A stretch of DNA of 64,000 nucleotides from Variovorax sp. CF079 (GTDB taxonomy: Bacteria; Pseudomonadota; Gammaproteobacteria; Burkholderiales; Burkholderiaceae_C): positions 1-64,000 of the forward strand of contig NZ_FMZU01000009.1 of NCBI RefSeq assembly GCF_900101545.1, given 5' to 3'. This document shows, piece by piece, positions 10,326-18,106 of this stretch (its first letter is position 1; every line of letters begins with the position of its first letter). The notes beneath the pieces are model-generated. The model searched no databases. It saw only the letters and a list, made by a program, of their open reading frames with translations, and was not told where the DNA came from. The translations under genes and the position numbers were made by a program.

Positions 10326-10355
10326 ACCCCAGATGCACCGCGTCAACGGGCTTGA
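10326..10355. repeat. Right copy of 30-bp direct repeat flanking the UvrA-like cassette
   Basis: This copy matches 6922-6951 at 26 of 30 positions. It begins 27 bases after the UvrA-like stop and covers the last four codons of the convergent AhpD-like gene (Gln-Ala-Arg-stop on the minus strand), so the repeat coincides with a gene 3' end, as attachment or recombination junctions often do. Confidence 0.7.
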
Positions 10356-10918
10356 CCCCACCGCGCCGCCCATGTCTCCAGCGGCACCCGCGCCGCGTTG
10401 CAGACATAGCTGATCGCGTGGTACCAGCCGGCGAGCATCAGCAGCTCGATCAGCTGCGGCGGCGTCCAGTGCGCCGACAACGATTGCCAGAGCGCGTCGT
10501 CGACATCGGCCTTGTCGTGCAGCGCGTCCACCATCTGCAACAGCAGCCGATCACGCGGTGCAAGCACTTCGAGGTCGGCGACGGCCGAGACGATGGCCTC
10601 GCGCTCACGTTCGCCCAGTCCCGCAGCCTGGGCGAACGCCGCCCAATGCACGCCCCACTCGTACTCCGCGCCGCAGCGCGTACACACGCGCAGGATGACG
10701 ATCTCCCGATCGCGCAGCGGAAGGCTTGCCTTGCGGCCCAGCAGGTAGCCGCCCCATGGCATCGATCGATCGGCCAGCGCCGGATTGATCGCCAGTACCC
10801 GGAAGAGCGCCAGGATCTCTGGCGCATCGGGCGGCGTCATCTTTTTCAGCAGCGCACCGAGCTCTTCCGGATAGGGCGGCGCAAGCGGTGCGATCCGTGG
10901 TTCGGACGGGGTCGTCAT
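10343..10918 (-). CDS. Carboxymuconolactone decarboxylase (AhpD-like) family protein
   Basis: The 191-residue protein carries the CMD/AhpD core: LRDREIVILRVCTRCGAEYEWGVHW with a CxxC pair and histidine, followed by the LLQMVDALHDKADVDDALWQSL and QLIELLMLAGWYHAISYVCNAARVPLE helices. Proteins with CxxC act as thiol peroxidase-like or alkylhydroperoxidase partners; others are gamma-carboxymuconolactone decarboxylases. The ATG at 10918 has AGGAA six bases upstream. It is divergent from the HxlR regulator and shares a palindrome-rich control region, so the pair is probably a redox- or electrophile-responsive unit. Confidence 0.85.
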   Translation of the reverse strand: MTTPSEPRIAPLAPPYPEELGALLKKMTPPDAPEILALFRVLAINPALADRSMPWGGYLLGRKASLPLRDREIVILRVCTRCGAEYEWGVHWAAFAQAAGLGEREREAIVSAVADLEVLAPRDRLLLQMVDALHDKADVDDALWQSLSAHWTPPQLIELLMLAGWYHAISYVCNAARVPLETWAARWGQAR

Positions 10919-10951
10919 CGGCAATTCCTCTGGCTAGAATGGCTGCATTTC

Positions 10952-11004
10952 GCTACGGAATTCGTAGCAGCAAAATGCAGTCTATCGCTACGGATTCCGT
11001 AGCG
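10952..11004. promoter_or_regulatory. Two operator palindromes between CMD and HxlR genes
   Basis: GCTACG-GAATT-CGTAGC at 10952-10968 and CGCTACGGATTCCGTAGCG at 10986-11004 (9-base perfect arms) share the half-site GCTACGGA and have centres 35 bases apart. An outer inverted repeat (CTGCATTT at 10943-10950, AAATGCAG at 10973-10980) surrounds the first. They occupy the whole divergent intergenic region and are best explained as binding sites of the adjacent HxlR regulator. Confidence 0.8.
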
Positions 11005-11020
11005 CAATCACCTTTGCGGC

Positions 11021-11341
11021 ATGAACGCCAAGACTTCCGATGCCCTCCCCGTCACGGCGCGGCGACCGATCATGGCCCTGCTCGAGCAGCTCGGCCGCAA
11101 GGGCACATTGCGCATCCTGTGGGAGCTGCGCGACGGCGCGCCGCAGAGCTTCAGGCTGCTGCAGACGAATGCGGGCGAGATGTCGCCCTCGGTCCTCAAC
11201 GACCGCATCAAGGAACTGCGCGCGCTGAACATCGTCGAGTTGGCCGAGCTCGGCTATGCGCTCACCGAATCGGGCGTCGAACTCGTGAAGCGCCTGAAGC
11301 CGCTCAACCAGTGGGCGGACCGCTGGTTCGAGGAACTTTGA
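11021..11341 (+). CDS. HxlR-family winged-helix regulator
   Basis: The 106-residue protein is a single winged helix of the HxlR/MarR type: LEQLGRKGTLRILWELRDGAPQSFRLLQTNAGEMSPSVLNDRIKELRALNIVELAELGYALTESGVELVKRLKPLNQWADRW. HxlR proteins sense electrophiles or redox changes, in some cases through a conserved cysteine, but this one contains no cysteine, so a thiol switch in the regulator itself is excluded. It is divergent from the CMD gene and probably represses both through the palindromes between them. The next gene starts 44 bases downstream. Confidence 0.88.
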   Translation: MNAKTSDALPVTARRPIMALLEQLGRKGTLRILWELRDGAPQSFRLLQTNAGEMSPSVLNDRIKELRALNIVELAELGYALTESGVELVKRLKPLNQWADRWFEEL

Positions 11342-11350
11342 TAATTTGTC

Positions 11351-11367
11351 CAGATATAGATAATCTG
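11351..11367. promoter_or_regulatory. Small palindrome upstream of Ser/Thr dehydratase
   Basis: CAGAT-N7-ATCTG forms a perfect inverted repeat 19 bases before the dehydratase start, in an AT-rich stretch that also repeats TGTCC on each side. It could be an operator or part of a promoter; evidence is limited to its symmetry and position. Confidence 0.4.
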
Positions 11368-11385
11368 TCCATACCGAGGAACGCC

Positions 11386-12357
11386 ATGCCTGAGACCCTG
11401 AAACTGCCCACCTTCGAAGACGTCGCCGCCGCTGCCGCGCGCATCGAAGGCCATGCCCATCGCACACCGGTCCTGCGTTCGCGCACGGCCGACGAAGAGC
11501 TGGGCGCTGAAGTGTTCTTCAAGTGCGAGAACCTGCAGCGCATGGGCGCCTTCAAGTTCCGCGGCGCCTTCAATGCCTTGTCGAAGTTCGACGAGCGCCA
11601 GCGCCGCGCCGGCGTGGTGGCCTTCTCTTCGGGCAACCATGCGCAGGCCATCGCGCTCGCGGCACGCATCCTCGGCATGCCCGCCACCATCGTGATGCCG
11701 CACGATGCGCCGGCGTCCAAGGTGGCGGCCACCAAGGGCTACGGCGGCCAGGTCGTGATCTACGACCGCTACAAGGACGACCGCGAACAGATCGGCCGCG
11801 AGCTCGCCGAGAAGCACGGCCTGACGCTGATCCCGCCCTACGACCATCCGGACGTGATCGCGGGCCAGGGCACGGCGGCGAAAGAACTGTTCGAGGAGGT
11901 GGGGCCGCTCGATGCCTTCTTCGCTCCCATGGGCGGCGGCGGCCTGATCTCGGGCTCGGCGCTCTCGACGCGCGCGCTTTCGCCGCAGTGCAAGGTCTAC
12001 GGCGTGGAGCCGGAAGCGGGCAACGACGGGCAGCAGTCGTTTCGCAGCGGCGAGATCGTCCACATCGACACGCCCAAGACCATTGCGGACGGCGCGCAGA
12101 CGCAGCACCTTGGCCAACACACCTTCCCCATCATCCGCCGCGATGTCGACGACGTGCTCACCACGAGCGACGCGCAGCTGGTCGAGGCCATGCGTTTTTT
12201 CGCCTCGCGCATGAAGCTGGTGGTGGAGCCCACCGGCTGCCTGGGCTTTGCGGCCGCACGCGAGATGAAGGCGCAGCTGCGCGGCAAACGCATCGGCGTG
12301 CTGGTGAGCGGCGGCAATGTCGACGTGGAACGCTTCGGCGCCCTGCTCGCAGGCTGA
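11386..12357 (+). CDS. PLP-dependent serine/threonine dehydratase family enzyme
   Basis: The 323-residue protein is a fold-type II PLP enzyme. Lys57 in FKFRGAFNAL is the expected Schiff-base lysine, SGNHAQA binds the cofactor phosphate-side segment, GGGGLISG is the glycine loop, and the C-terminus has VSGGNVD. It lacks the regulatory ACT domains of biosynthetic threonine dehydratase. The closest known functions are threo-3-hydroxyaspartate ammonia-lyase, serine racemase and catabolic threonine dehydratase. The ATG at 11386 follows GAGGA by five bases. It is preceded on the same strand by the HxlR gene, so it may be in that operon. Confidence 0.87.
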   Translation: MPETLKLPTFEDVAAAAARIEGHAHRTPVLRSRTADEELGAEVFFKCENLQRMGAFKFRGAFNALSKFDERQRRAGVVAFSSGNHAQAIALAARILGMPATIVMPHDAPASKVAATKGYGGQVVIYDRYKDDREQIGRELAEKHGLTLIPPYDHPDVIAGQGTAAKELFEEVGPLDAFFAPMGGGGLISGSALSTRALSPQCKVYGVEPEAGNDGQQSFRSGEIVHIDTPKTIADGAQTQHLGQHTFPIIRRDVDDVLTTSDAQLVEAMRFFASRMKLVVEPTGCLGFAAAREMKAQLRGKRIGVLVSGGNVDVERFGALLAG

Positions 12358-12360
12358 GCC

Positions 12361-14652
12361 TCAGGCCCGCGGCTGCACGCCGAAGCGGTACAGCACGTTC
12401 TTGAGCAGCTTGCCGAAGTTCGGGTCGCTGCCGATCACCCAGGCCGCGCCGACCGCGCCGGCGTGAAACACGCGCCCGCCTTGCGGCCGTTCCCAGTAGA
12501 TCATCTCGGCCGAGAGTCCGCCGATCGACTCGGTGAGATTCGAGTGGTAGTCGAGGTAGGCGTCGAGCTTGCCGGGCACGCGCCGGATGCCGTTGGCGAT
12601 GACCTCGATGCCTTCCTGCGGCGCCGGCAGCGCAGCACCCGGCGGCGTGTGCTTCGTCATGCGTGCGAGCGTGGCGATCGTCAGGTCCCACTCATGGCCG
12701 ATCGCGCGCGGCAGGCCACCGCCCGGCGCATGGCCGAAGGTCTGTCCCTTGGCCAAGCCCAGAGGATGCGGCTCGTTGAACAACGCATGCGCCGGCTGTT
12801 CCACGTGGTAGACGCCGAAGTCCTCGCCGTCGGCAAAGGCCCAGCCCGCGGTCTCCAGGCCGATGATGTCGGCCGCCGGCCGGCCCGAGGCCTTGAGGCG
12901 GCCGCCACGCGCCCAGTCCTGGCTGTGGTACTGCTCGCCGAAGGGCCCGGCGGGCGGGCCCACCGGCGGCACGGTTTCGTCGTGATGGGGGCCGTTGACC
13001 TTGCGTTGCTCCATCACGCTGAAGTCCTCGTCGTAACTCACGCGCAAGTACATGGTGTTGCCCGACAGCACGATCGCGCTGCCGCCGCGGCGGAGGTAGT
13101 CGTCGAGACCCTCGACGCCGGGCAGCGACCAGTATTCGCTGTGGCCGTTGACGAACACGGTCTGGTAGCGCGAGAGGATCGCGGGATCGCGATGCAGGTC
13201 GATGTCGCCGATCACGTCGAAGTCGTAGCCCTCGCGCGCGAGCCAGACGTGCAGGCGGCGCTCCAGCCGCGTCCACTGGCTGAAGCCGCTGCCGGCCGGA
13301 TCGTAGAGCGCACTGGGGCTGGCGTTGGGCCAGGGCATGCGCAGGCCGACCTGGTAGCAGGGCTGGCCGGCGCGGTGGTAGGTGTAGCTGCTGTAGGCCG
13401 GCGCTTCCGGATGGCAGTTCTCCAGGCCGGCCGCACGGCGCGGCCACACAGGATCGTCGACCACGTTCTTCGCGAAGGGCGTGCTCGCATAGGCCAGCCA
13501 GCTGTTGACGGCGCACAGCACGAGGATCGGCGCCGGCGCTGCATGCGCCGGCTTCCGGACGATGAAAGTGATGTCGTAGTCGGCTTCGCGGCCGCCCTGC
13601 TCGAAGCGGATGCGGCCGACGTAGACGCCGGACTTCGCATCTTCGGGGATGCGGAACTCGTGCGTCGCCTCCCATCGGCAGTCGTAGAGATCGTCGCTCG
13701 CGAAGCGCAGGCCGTGGCCGCGCGTCGGATCGGCGAAGGGGTCGTAGCCTGATTCGGCGTCTTCGCTGGGTGCGACCTTCGCAGGCTCGAAGGCGGGGCC
13801 GACGATCATCCAGGTGCCGTGGTTGACGATGCGGCCGGTGCGCTGATGGCCGCTGGCGTCGGCCACCTGCGCGCCGCGCTCCTCGCGCAGCGGCCAGCAG
13901 GCGAGCACCGAGCGGCCGGAGGCGATCGCGAGGCCGCGCTGCGCGTGGCGCTCGACAATCTCTTCAGGTACCAGCGCGCGGCCGTAGAGGACCGGCATGG
14001 CGAGATCGGCTTCGAGGAAGACGTCGGCCAGACCGTCGACGCCGCTCGCGCCCATTCGCAGCGGCGCCGGACCGGGCCGGACTACCTGCCCCGCATCCCA
14101 TTGCCCGGCCTGTTGACCATCGATCCACAGCGCCGCGACGCGGCCGTTCCACGTGGCGGCCACATGCTGCCAGCGGCGCTCGACGAGCCGGCCGTGCGCC
14201 CGCTGCGCCTCGGCGCGGAAGCCCCGGCCATCGCCGAGGTAGAAGGCGAGCGCCCCACCCTCCTCGATGAACAGGCCCCAGCCGCAGTGGGCGGGAAAGT
14301 CGTATTGGCCGATAAGGGTCTGGCGCGTGGCGATGCTCCAGGGCTTGACCCAGCATTCCAGCGTCAGGCCGTAGAGCGGCAGCGCCGCATCCAGCGCCTT
14401 CTCGACGAAGACATAGGAGCCCGGGTGGATGGCCTGCACGCGCGCGGGCGACGGCGCAAAGGCGTGCAGCACGACATCGTCGCTGCGCCCTTCCACATCG
14501 CTGCCGAGCTGGCAGACCGAGAGCTGGTAGCCGCGGTCGCTGCTGACGTGAAAGCGCACGCATTCGCCGGCGGCCACGCTCTTGCGGTCGGCGTAGCCGT
14601 GAACACCGGGAAGATTCAGGGACTTGTGCGGAGGGATCGGTGGCGTCGTCAT
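12361..14652 (-). CDS. N,N-dimethylformamidase large (beta) subunit-like protein
   Basis: The 763-residue protein has an N-terminal sandwich region, a LamG/concanavalin-like domain at about residues 70-270 (LTLECWVKPWSIATRQTLIGQYD, RWQHVAATWNGRVAALWIDG) and the large C-terminal domain of the dimethylformamidase beta subunit, including the conserved VFVNGHSEYWS segment and LPRAIGHEWD near the end. Dimethylformamidase hydrolyses DMF with a mononuclear iron in this subunit and a separate small subunit; no small-subunit gene is visible here. The start overlaps the Bug receptor stop (ATGA), so the pair is translationally coupled and the receptor may bring in its amide-like substrate. Confidence 0.85.
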   Translation of the reverse strand: MTTPPIPPHKSLNLPGVHGYADRKSVAAGECVRFHVSSDRGYQLSVCQLGSDVEGRSDDVVLHAFAPSPARVQAIHPGSYVFVEKALDAALPLYGLTLECWVKPWSIATRQTLIGQYDFPAHCGWGLFIEEGGALAFYLGDGRGFRAEAQRAHGRLVERRWQHVAATWNGRVAALWIDGQQAGQWDAGQVVRPGPAPLRMGASGVDGLADVFLEADLAMPVLYGRALVPEEIVERHAQRGLAIASGRSVLACWPLREERGAQVADASGHQRTGRIVNHGTWMIVGPAFEPAKVAPSEDAESGYDPFADPTRGHGLRFASDDLYDCRWEATHEFRIPEDAKSGVYVGRIRFEQGGREADYDITFIVRKPAHAAPAPILVLCAVNSWLAYASTPFAKNVVDDPVWPRRAAGLENCHPEAPAYSSYTYHRAGQPCYQVGLRMPWPNASPSALYDPAGSGFSQWTRLERRLHVWLAREGYDFDVIGDIDLHRDPAILSRYQTVFVNGHSEYWSLPGVEGLDDYLRRGGSAIVLSGNTMYLRVSYDEDFSVMEQRKVNGPHHDETVPPVGPPAGPFGEQYHSQDWARGGRLKASGRPAADIIGLETAGWAFADGEDFGVYHVEQPAHALFNEPHPLGLAKGQTFGHAPGGGLPRAIGHEWDLTIATLARMTKHTPPGAALPAPQEGIEVIANGIRRVPGKLDAYLDYHSNLTESIGGLSAEMIYWERPQGGRVFHAGAVGAAWVIGSDPNFGKLLKNVLYRFGVQPRA

Positions 14653-15626
14653 TCGGACGTGAAACCGGAAGCCTTGACCACTGGCCCCCAACGCTTGAGA
14701 TCGTCGGCAATGAGCTTGGTCAATTCCTCGGGCGTGCTCGGACTCGGATCGCTGCTGAGCTTCTGCAAGCGCTCCTGCACTTCCTTGTTGGCGAGCGCCT
14801 TGCCGAGCGCCGCGTGCAGCTGCTCGACGATGGGCCGCGGCGTGCCGGCGGGCACGAAGAGACCGGTCCATTCGAGGTTGTCGAAGTGCGGCTGGCCCAG
14901 TTCCTTGAGCGTCGGCACATCGGGCAGGAGCGCCGCGCGCTTCGCGCCGTTGACGGCCAGCACCTTGAGCTTGCCGCTTTGCTGGTGCGCGACCAGGTCG
15001 GCGATCGGGATGATGCCGGCCGCGATCTGGTTGCCCAGCAGGTCCTGCACCAGCGGCGCCGCGCCGCGGTAGGGCGCGGCCACCAGGTTGGCCTTGGCCT
15101 CGCTGCCGAGGCGGAAGCCCATGAACTGCGCGACGCTGCCGGGCGCGGGAACGCCGTAGCTCGCCTTCGACGGATCGGCGCGCGCGAGGTCCAGCCACTG
15201 CTGCACGTTCTGCGCCGGCAGTGCGGTGGGCACGGCAATGCCTTCGTAGAAGCTCACGATGCGGCCCACGGCCTGAAAGTCCTTCACCGGGTCGTAGCGC
15301 ACCGACTTCGAGGTCAGCGGCAGCATCACCATCATGTGCATGTTGGCCAGCAGCACCGTGAGGCCGTCGGGCGGCGCGGCGCGCACATAGTCGGCCGCGA
15401 TCTGCCCGCCGGCGCCGGTGCGGTTGTCGACGACCACCGTGGTGCCGAGCTCGGCCGCGAGCTTGTCGGCCAGCGTGCGTGCCTGCACGTCGGCCGAGCC
15501 GCCGGCCGGGTAACCGACGATGAGTTTCACGGGGCCCTTGCCGGCGGCGATCTGCGCCGAAGCGGCAGCGGCGAATGCGAGGGTCGCGCAGGCGAGCGCG
15601 GTCTTCAGGAGAACGGGGAGCTTCAT
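14649..15626 (-). CDS. Bug/TctC-family periplasmic solute receptor
   Basis: The 325-residue protein starts with a cleavable signal peptide (LLKTALACATLAFAAAASAQ) and has the family hallmarks KLIVGYPAGGSADVQARTLADKLAAELG, VVDNRTGAGGQIAADYV, the central YGVPAPGSVAQFMGFRL region and the PAGTPRPIVEQLHAALGKAL stretch. Bug proteins capture small carboxylates or amides in the periplasm; many work without dedicated membrane partners encoded nearby, as here. It is placed between a class III aminotransferase gene (27 bases upstream) and the dimethylformamidase-like gene (overlapping), forming one minus-strand operon. Confidence 0.93.
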   Translation of the reverse strand: MKLPVLLKTALACATLAFAAAASAQIAAGKGPVKLIVGYPAGGSADVQARTLADKLAAELGTTVVVDNRTGAGGQIAADYVRAAPPDGLTVLLANMHMMVMLPLTSKSVRYDPVKDFQAVGRIVSFYEGIAVPTALPAQNVQQWLDLARADPSKASYGVPAPGSVAQFMGFRLGSEAKANLVAAPYRGAAPLVQDLLGNQIAAGIIPIADLVAHQQSGKLKVLAVNGAKRAALLPDVPTLKELGQPHFDNLEWTGLFVPAGTPRPIVEQLHAALGKALANKEVQERLQKLSSDPSPSTPEELTKLIADDLKRWGPVVKASGFTSE

Positions 15627-15653
15627 CGGGGACCTTTCAGAAATGAATAGGGT

Positions 15654-17054
15654 TCACGCGGCCAGGCCCTTGCGCGCGATCTCGTCGGCGAGATCGCGCA
15701 GGGACTTCTCGAGCAGGTCGGCGAGCTCGTCGATCTCCGGCTCGGTGATCGTGAGCGGCGGCGTGATCATCTGGAAGTCGCCGAAGGCGCCGAGGTTGGC
15801 GCGGCGGTTGTAGAGCGCGATGCCGTGCTTCAAGCCGTGCTCGGTGAGCCGGGCGGGCGCGTTGAAGGCCACCGGCAGCTGGCGGCGTGTGGCCTTGTCG
15901 GCCACGATCTCGATCGCGGTCAGTAAACCCTTGCCGCGCACGTCGCCGACGATGGGCGAACGCGCGGCGACTTCGGTGAGGCGCGCCATCAGGTACGCGC
16001 CCCTGTCGCGGGCGCGCGCGACAAGGCCCTGCCGGACCACCTCGTCGACCACCGCATGCGCGACCGCGCAGGAAAGCGGATTGGTGAAGTAGGTATGGCC
16101 GTGCACGAAGCCGCCGCTGGCAGCCACGGCATCGACGATGCGGTCGGGCGCGAGCAGGCAGCCCAGCGGCGTGTAACCGGCGGCCAAGCCCTTGGCCAAG
16201 GTCACGAGATCGGGGCGCGCGGCCGGCCAGTGGTGCGCGGCGAGGAAGGCGCCGGTGCGGCCGGCGCCGCTCATGATCTCGTCGTAGATGACCAGCACGC
16301 CATGGCGGTCGCAGATGCTGCGCACGCGCTCGAAGTAGGCCGCCGAGGACACCACCGCGCCGGTCGAGAGCCCGCCGATCGGTTCGACGATGAAGGCCAG
16401 CACGGTCTCCGGGCCTTCGCGCAGGATGGCCTGTTCGAGTTCGTCGGCGCACGCCAGCGCATGGGACTCGACGGTGTGCCCTTCCGGCACGCGGTAGGAC
16501 AGCGGCGCCGGCACCTTCGGCATCGCGCGGATCATCGGCCCGTAGAGATTGAGCGTGTTGGCATCGCCCGTGACCGCCAGCGCGCCCAGCGTGGAACCGT
16601 GGTAGCTCGGGTTGCACGAGATCACCTTGGCGCGGCTCGCCTGGCCCCTGACCACCGCGTACTGTCGAGCGAGCTTGATCGCCGATTCGTTGGCTTCCGA
16701 GCCGCCCGAGACGAAGAAGGCGCGATCGAAGCCCTCGCCCGCGAGCGCGCAGACGCGGTCGGCCAGCGCGATGTTGTGCTCGCTCTCGAAGAAGCGCGGG
16801 TAGGCGAAGCTGACCTTGGCCGCCTGCTCGGTCATCGCGGCCAGCACGCGCGGATTGCCGTGGCCGATGTTGGCGACCACCGCGCCGGCGGTGGCGTCGA
16901 GATAGCGCTTGCCGTCGGCGTCCCACAGGAAGATGCCCTCGCCGCGCGCAATGCGGGGCGGGCGCGGCGCGCCCTTGGGCGCATAGAAGCCGAGGACGGT
17001 GCCGCCCTGCGGCGTGTCGCCCACGAAGCGTGCAGTGGGGGTCTGGGTGCTCAT
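15654..17054 (-). CDS. Class III PLP aminotransferase
   Basis: The 466-residue protein is a complete fold-type I, class III aminotransferase: DADGKRYLDATAGAVVANIGHGNP at the N-terminus, FVSGGSEANESAIKLARQY in the cofactor region, VIYDEIMSGAGRTG, and Lys288 in VTLAKGLAAGYTPLG as the PLP lysine. The family includes omega-amino acid:pyruvate transaminases and amine transaminases that make aldehydes from terminal amines. It is the first gene of the operon with a Bug receptor and an amidase-like protein, consistent with using an amine or amino acid released or imported by them. A divergent LysR regulator lies 131 bases away. Confidence 0.92.
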   Translation of the reverse strand: MSTQTPTARFVGDTPQGGTVLGFYAPKGAPRPPRIARGEGIFLWDADGKRYLDATAGAVVANIGHGNPRVLAAMTEQAAKVSFAYPRFFESEHNIALADRVCALAGEGFDRAFFVSGGSEANESAIKLARQYAVVRGQASRAKVISCNPSYHGSTLGALAVTGDANTLNLYGPMIRAMPKVPAPLSYRVPEGHTVESHALACADELEQAILREGPETVLAFIVEPIGGLSTGAVVSSAAYFERVRSICDRHGVLVIYDEIMSGAGRTGAFLAAHHWPAARPDLVTLAKGLAAGYTPLGCLLAPDRIVDAVAASGGFVHGHTYFTNPLSCAVAHAVVDEVVRQGLVARARDRGAYLMARLTEVAARSPIVGDVRGKGLLTAIEIVADKATRRQLPVAFNAPARLTEHGLKHGIALYNRRANLGAFGDFQMITPPLTITEPEIDELADLLEKSLRDLADEIARKGLAA

Positions 17055-17185
17055 TAAGTAACCTCTGCGCTGCGCGCTCCGGTATCCGCCTTGGTAACGG
17101 CTCTGCGGCTCATGCCGCCGAAGATACGAAGAGACCGGCGCCAGCGGTAGACGTATGGGACGATGAAGTGCTATACGTGCTGCGC

Positions 17186-18103
17186 ATGAAGACCACGCAC
17201 GACCGCCTGGACCTGCTCGACACTTTTCTGCGCATCGGCGACACCGGCTCGCTCAGCAAGGCGGCCCGCCTGCTCGGCACCACGCAGCCGACGGTGAGCC
17301 GCAGGCTGCTGGAGCTCGAACGCCTGCTCGGCTGCAAGCTCGCGATACGCACCACCGCGAGCTTCTCGCTGACCGACGAAGGCCGCTCGCTGCTGGCCGA
17401 GGCGCACGACCTGACCGATCGCTGGTCGGGCCTGTCGAGCCGGCTCTCGGGCGGGCAGAGCCGGCCCGAGGGCACGCTGCGCGTGATCGGCCCCTCCGGC
17501 TACGGCACCGGCTTCCTGACCGATGCAGTGACCGATCTGCGCGCCGCCCATCCCGGCCTGCGCATCGAGCTGACGCTGACCGATCGCGTGATCGACCTCG
17601 CCGCCTCGGGCGCGGAGTGCTGGGTCTGCGTCGGCGAGGTGCGCGACCCGGGGCTGGTCTGCCGCCAGCTCGGCTCGATGGAGCGCGTGCTGCTCGCCAC
17701 ACCGGCGCTGCTCAAGCGCCTGGGGCCGGTGACCCTGGCGCGGCTGCCCTCGCTGCCCTGCGTCGGGCTGGTGCCCTACGTGATGGGCAGCGTGCGCCTG
17801 CTCGACAAGGCCGGCCGCTCGCGCATCGTGGCGCTGGACACGCCGATCCGCACCGACAGCCTGCTGTCGAGCTACCGCGCCATCCTCAACGGCGCGGGCA
17901 TCGGGGCGGCGGCGCCGTGGATGTGCCAGGACGACCTGCAGGCCGGCCGGCTCAAGCGGGTGCTGCCTCAATGGTGGCTGGAGCCGGTCGGGATCCACGT
18001 CGCGTTGCCGCCAGGGATCTATAGACCCGCGCGTGTGACCGCCTTCATCGAAGCGCTCAAGCGGCGCATGCATGCGCTGCCCGGTTTCCGCCCGGCGCCC
18101 TGA
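17186..18103 (+). CDS. LysR-family transcriptional regulator
   Basis: From the ATG at 17186 the protein has 305 residues, the family norm. The winged helix (LDLLDTFLRIGDTGSLSKAARLLGTTQPTVSRRLLELERLLGCKL) begins at about residue 8, and the effector-binding domain starts around residue 95 (TLRVIGPSGYGTGFLTDAV). Longer upstream readings have no family similarity. It is divergent from the aminotransferase operon, the usual position for a LysR activator of a catabolic operon. It ends 4 bases before the convergent AsmA-like gene. Confidence 0.9.
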   Translation: MKTTHDRLDLLDTFLRIGDTGSLSKAARLLGTTQPTVSRRLLELERLLGCKLAIRTTASFSLTDEGRSLLAEAHDLTDRWSGLSSRLSGGQSRPEGTLRVIGPSGYGTGFLTDAVTDLRAAHPGLRIELTLTDRVIDLAASGAECWVCVGEVRDPGLVCRQLGSMERVLLATPALLKRLGPVTLARLPSLPCVGLVPYVMGSVRLLDKAGRSRIVALDTPIRTDSLLSSYRAILNGAGIGAAAPWMCQDDLQAGRLKRVLPQWWLEPVGIHVALPPGIYRPARVTAFIEALKRRMHALPGFRPAP

Positions 18104-18106
18104 GCC

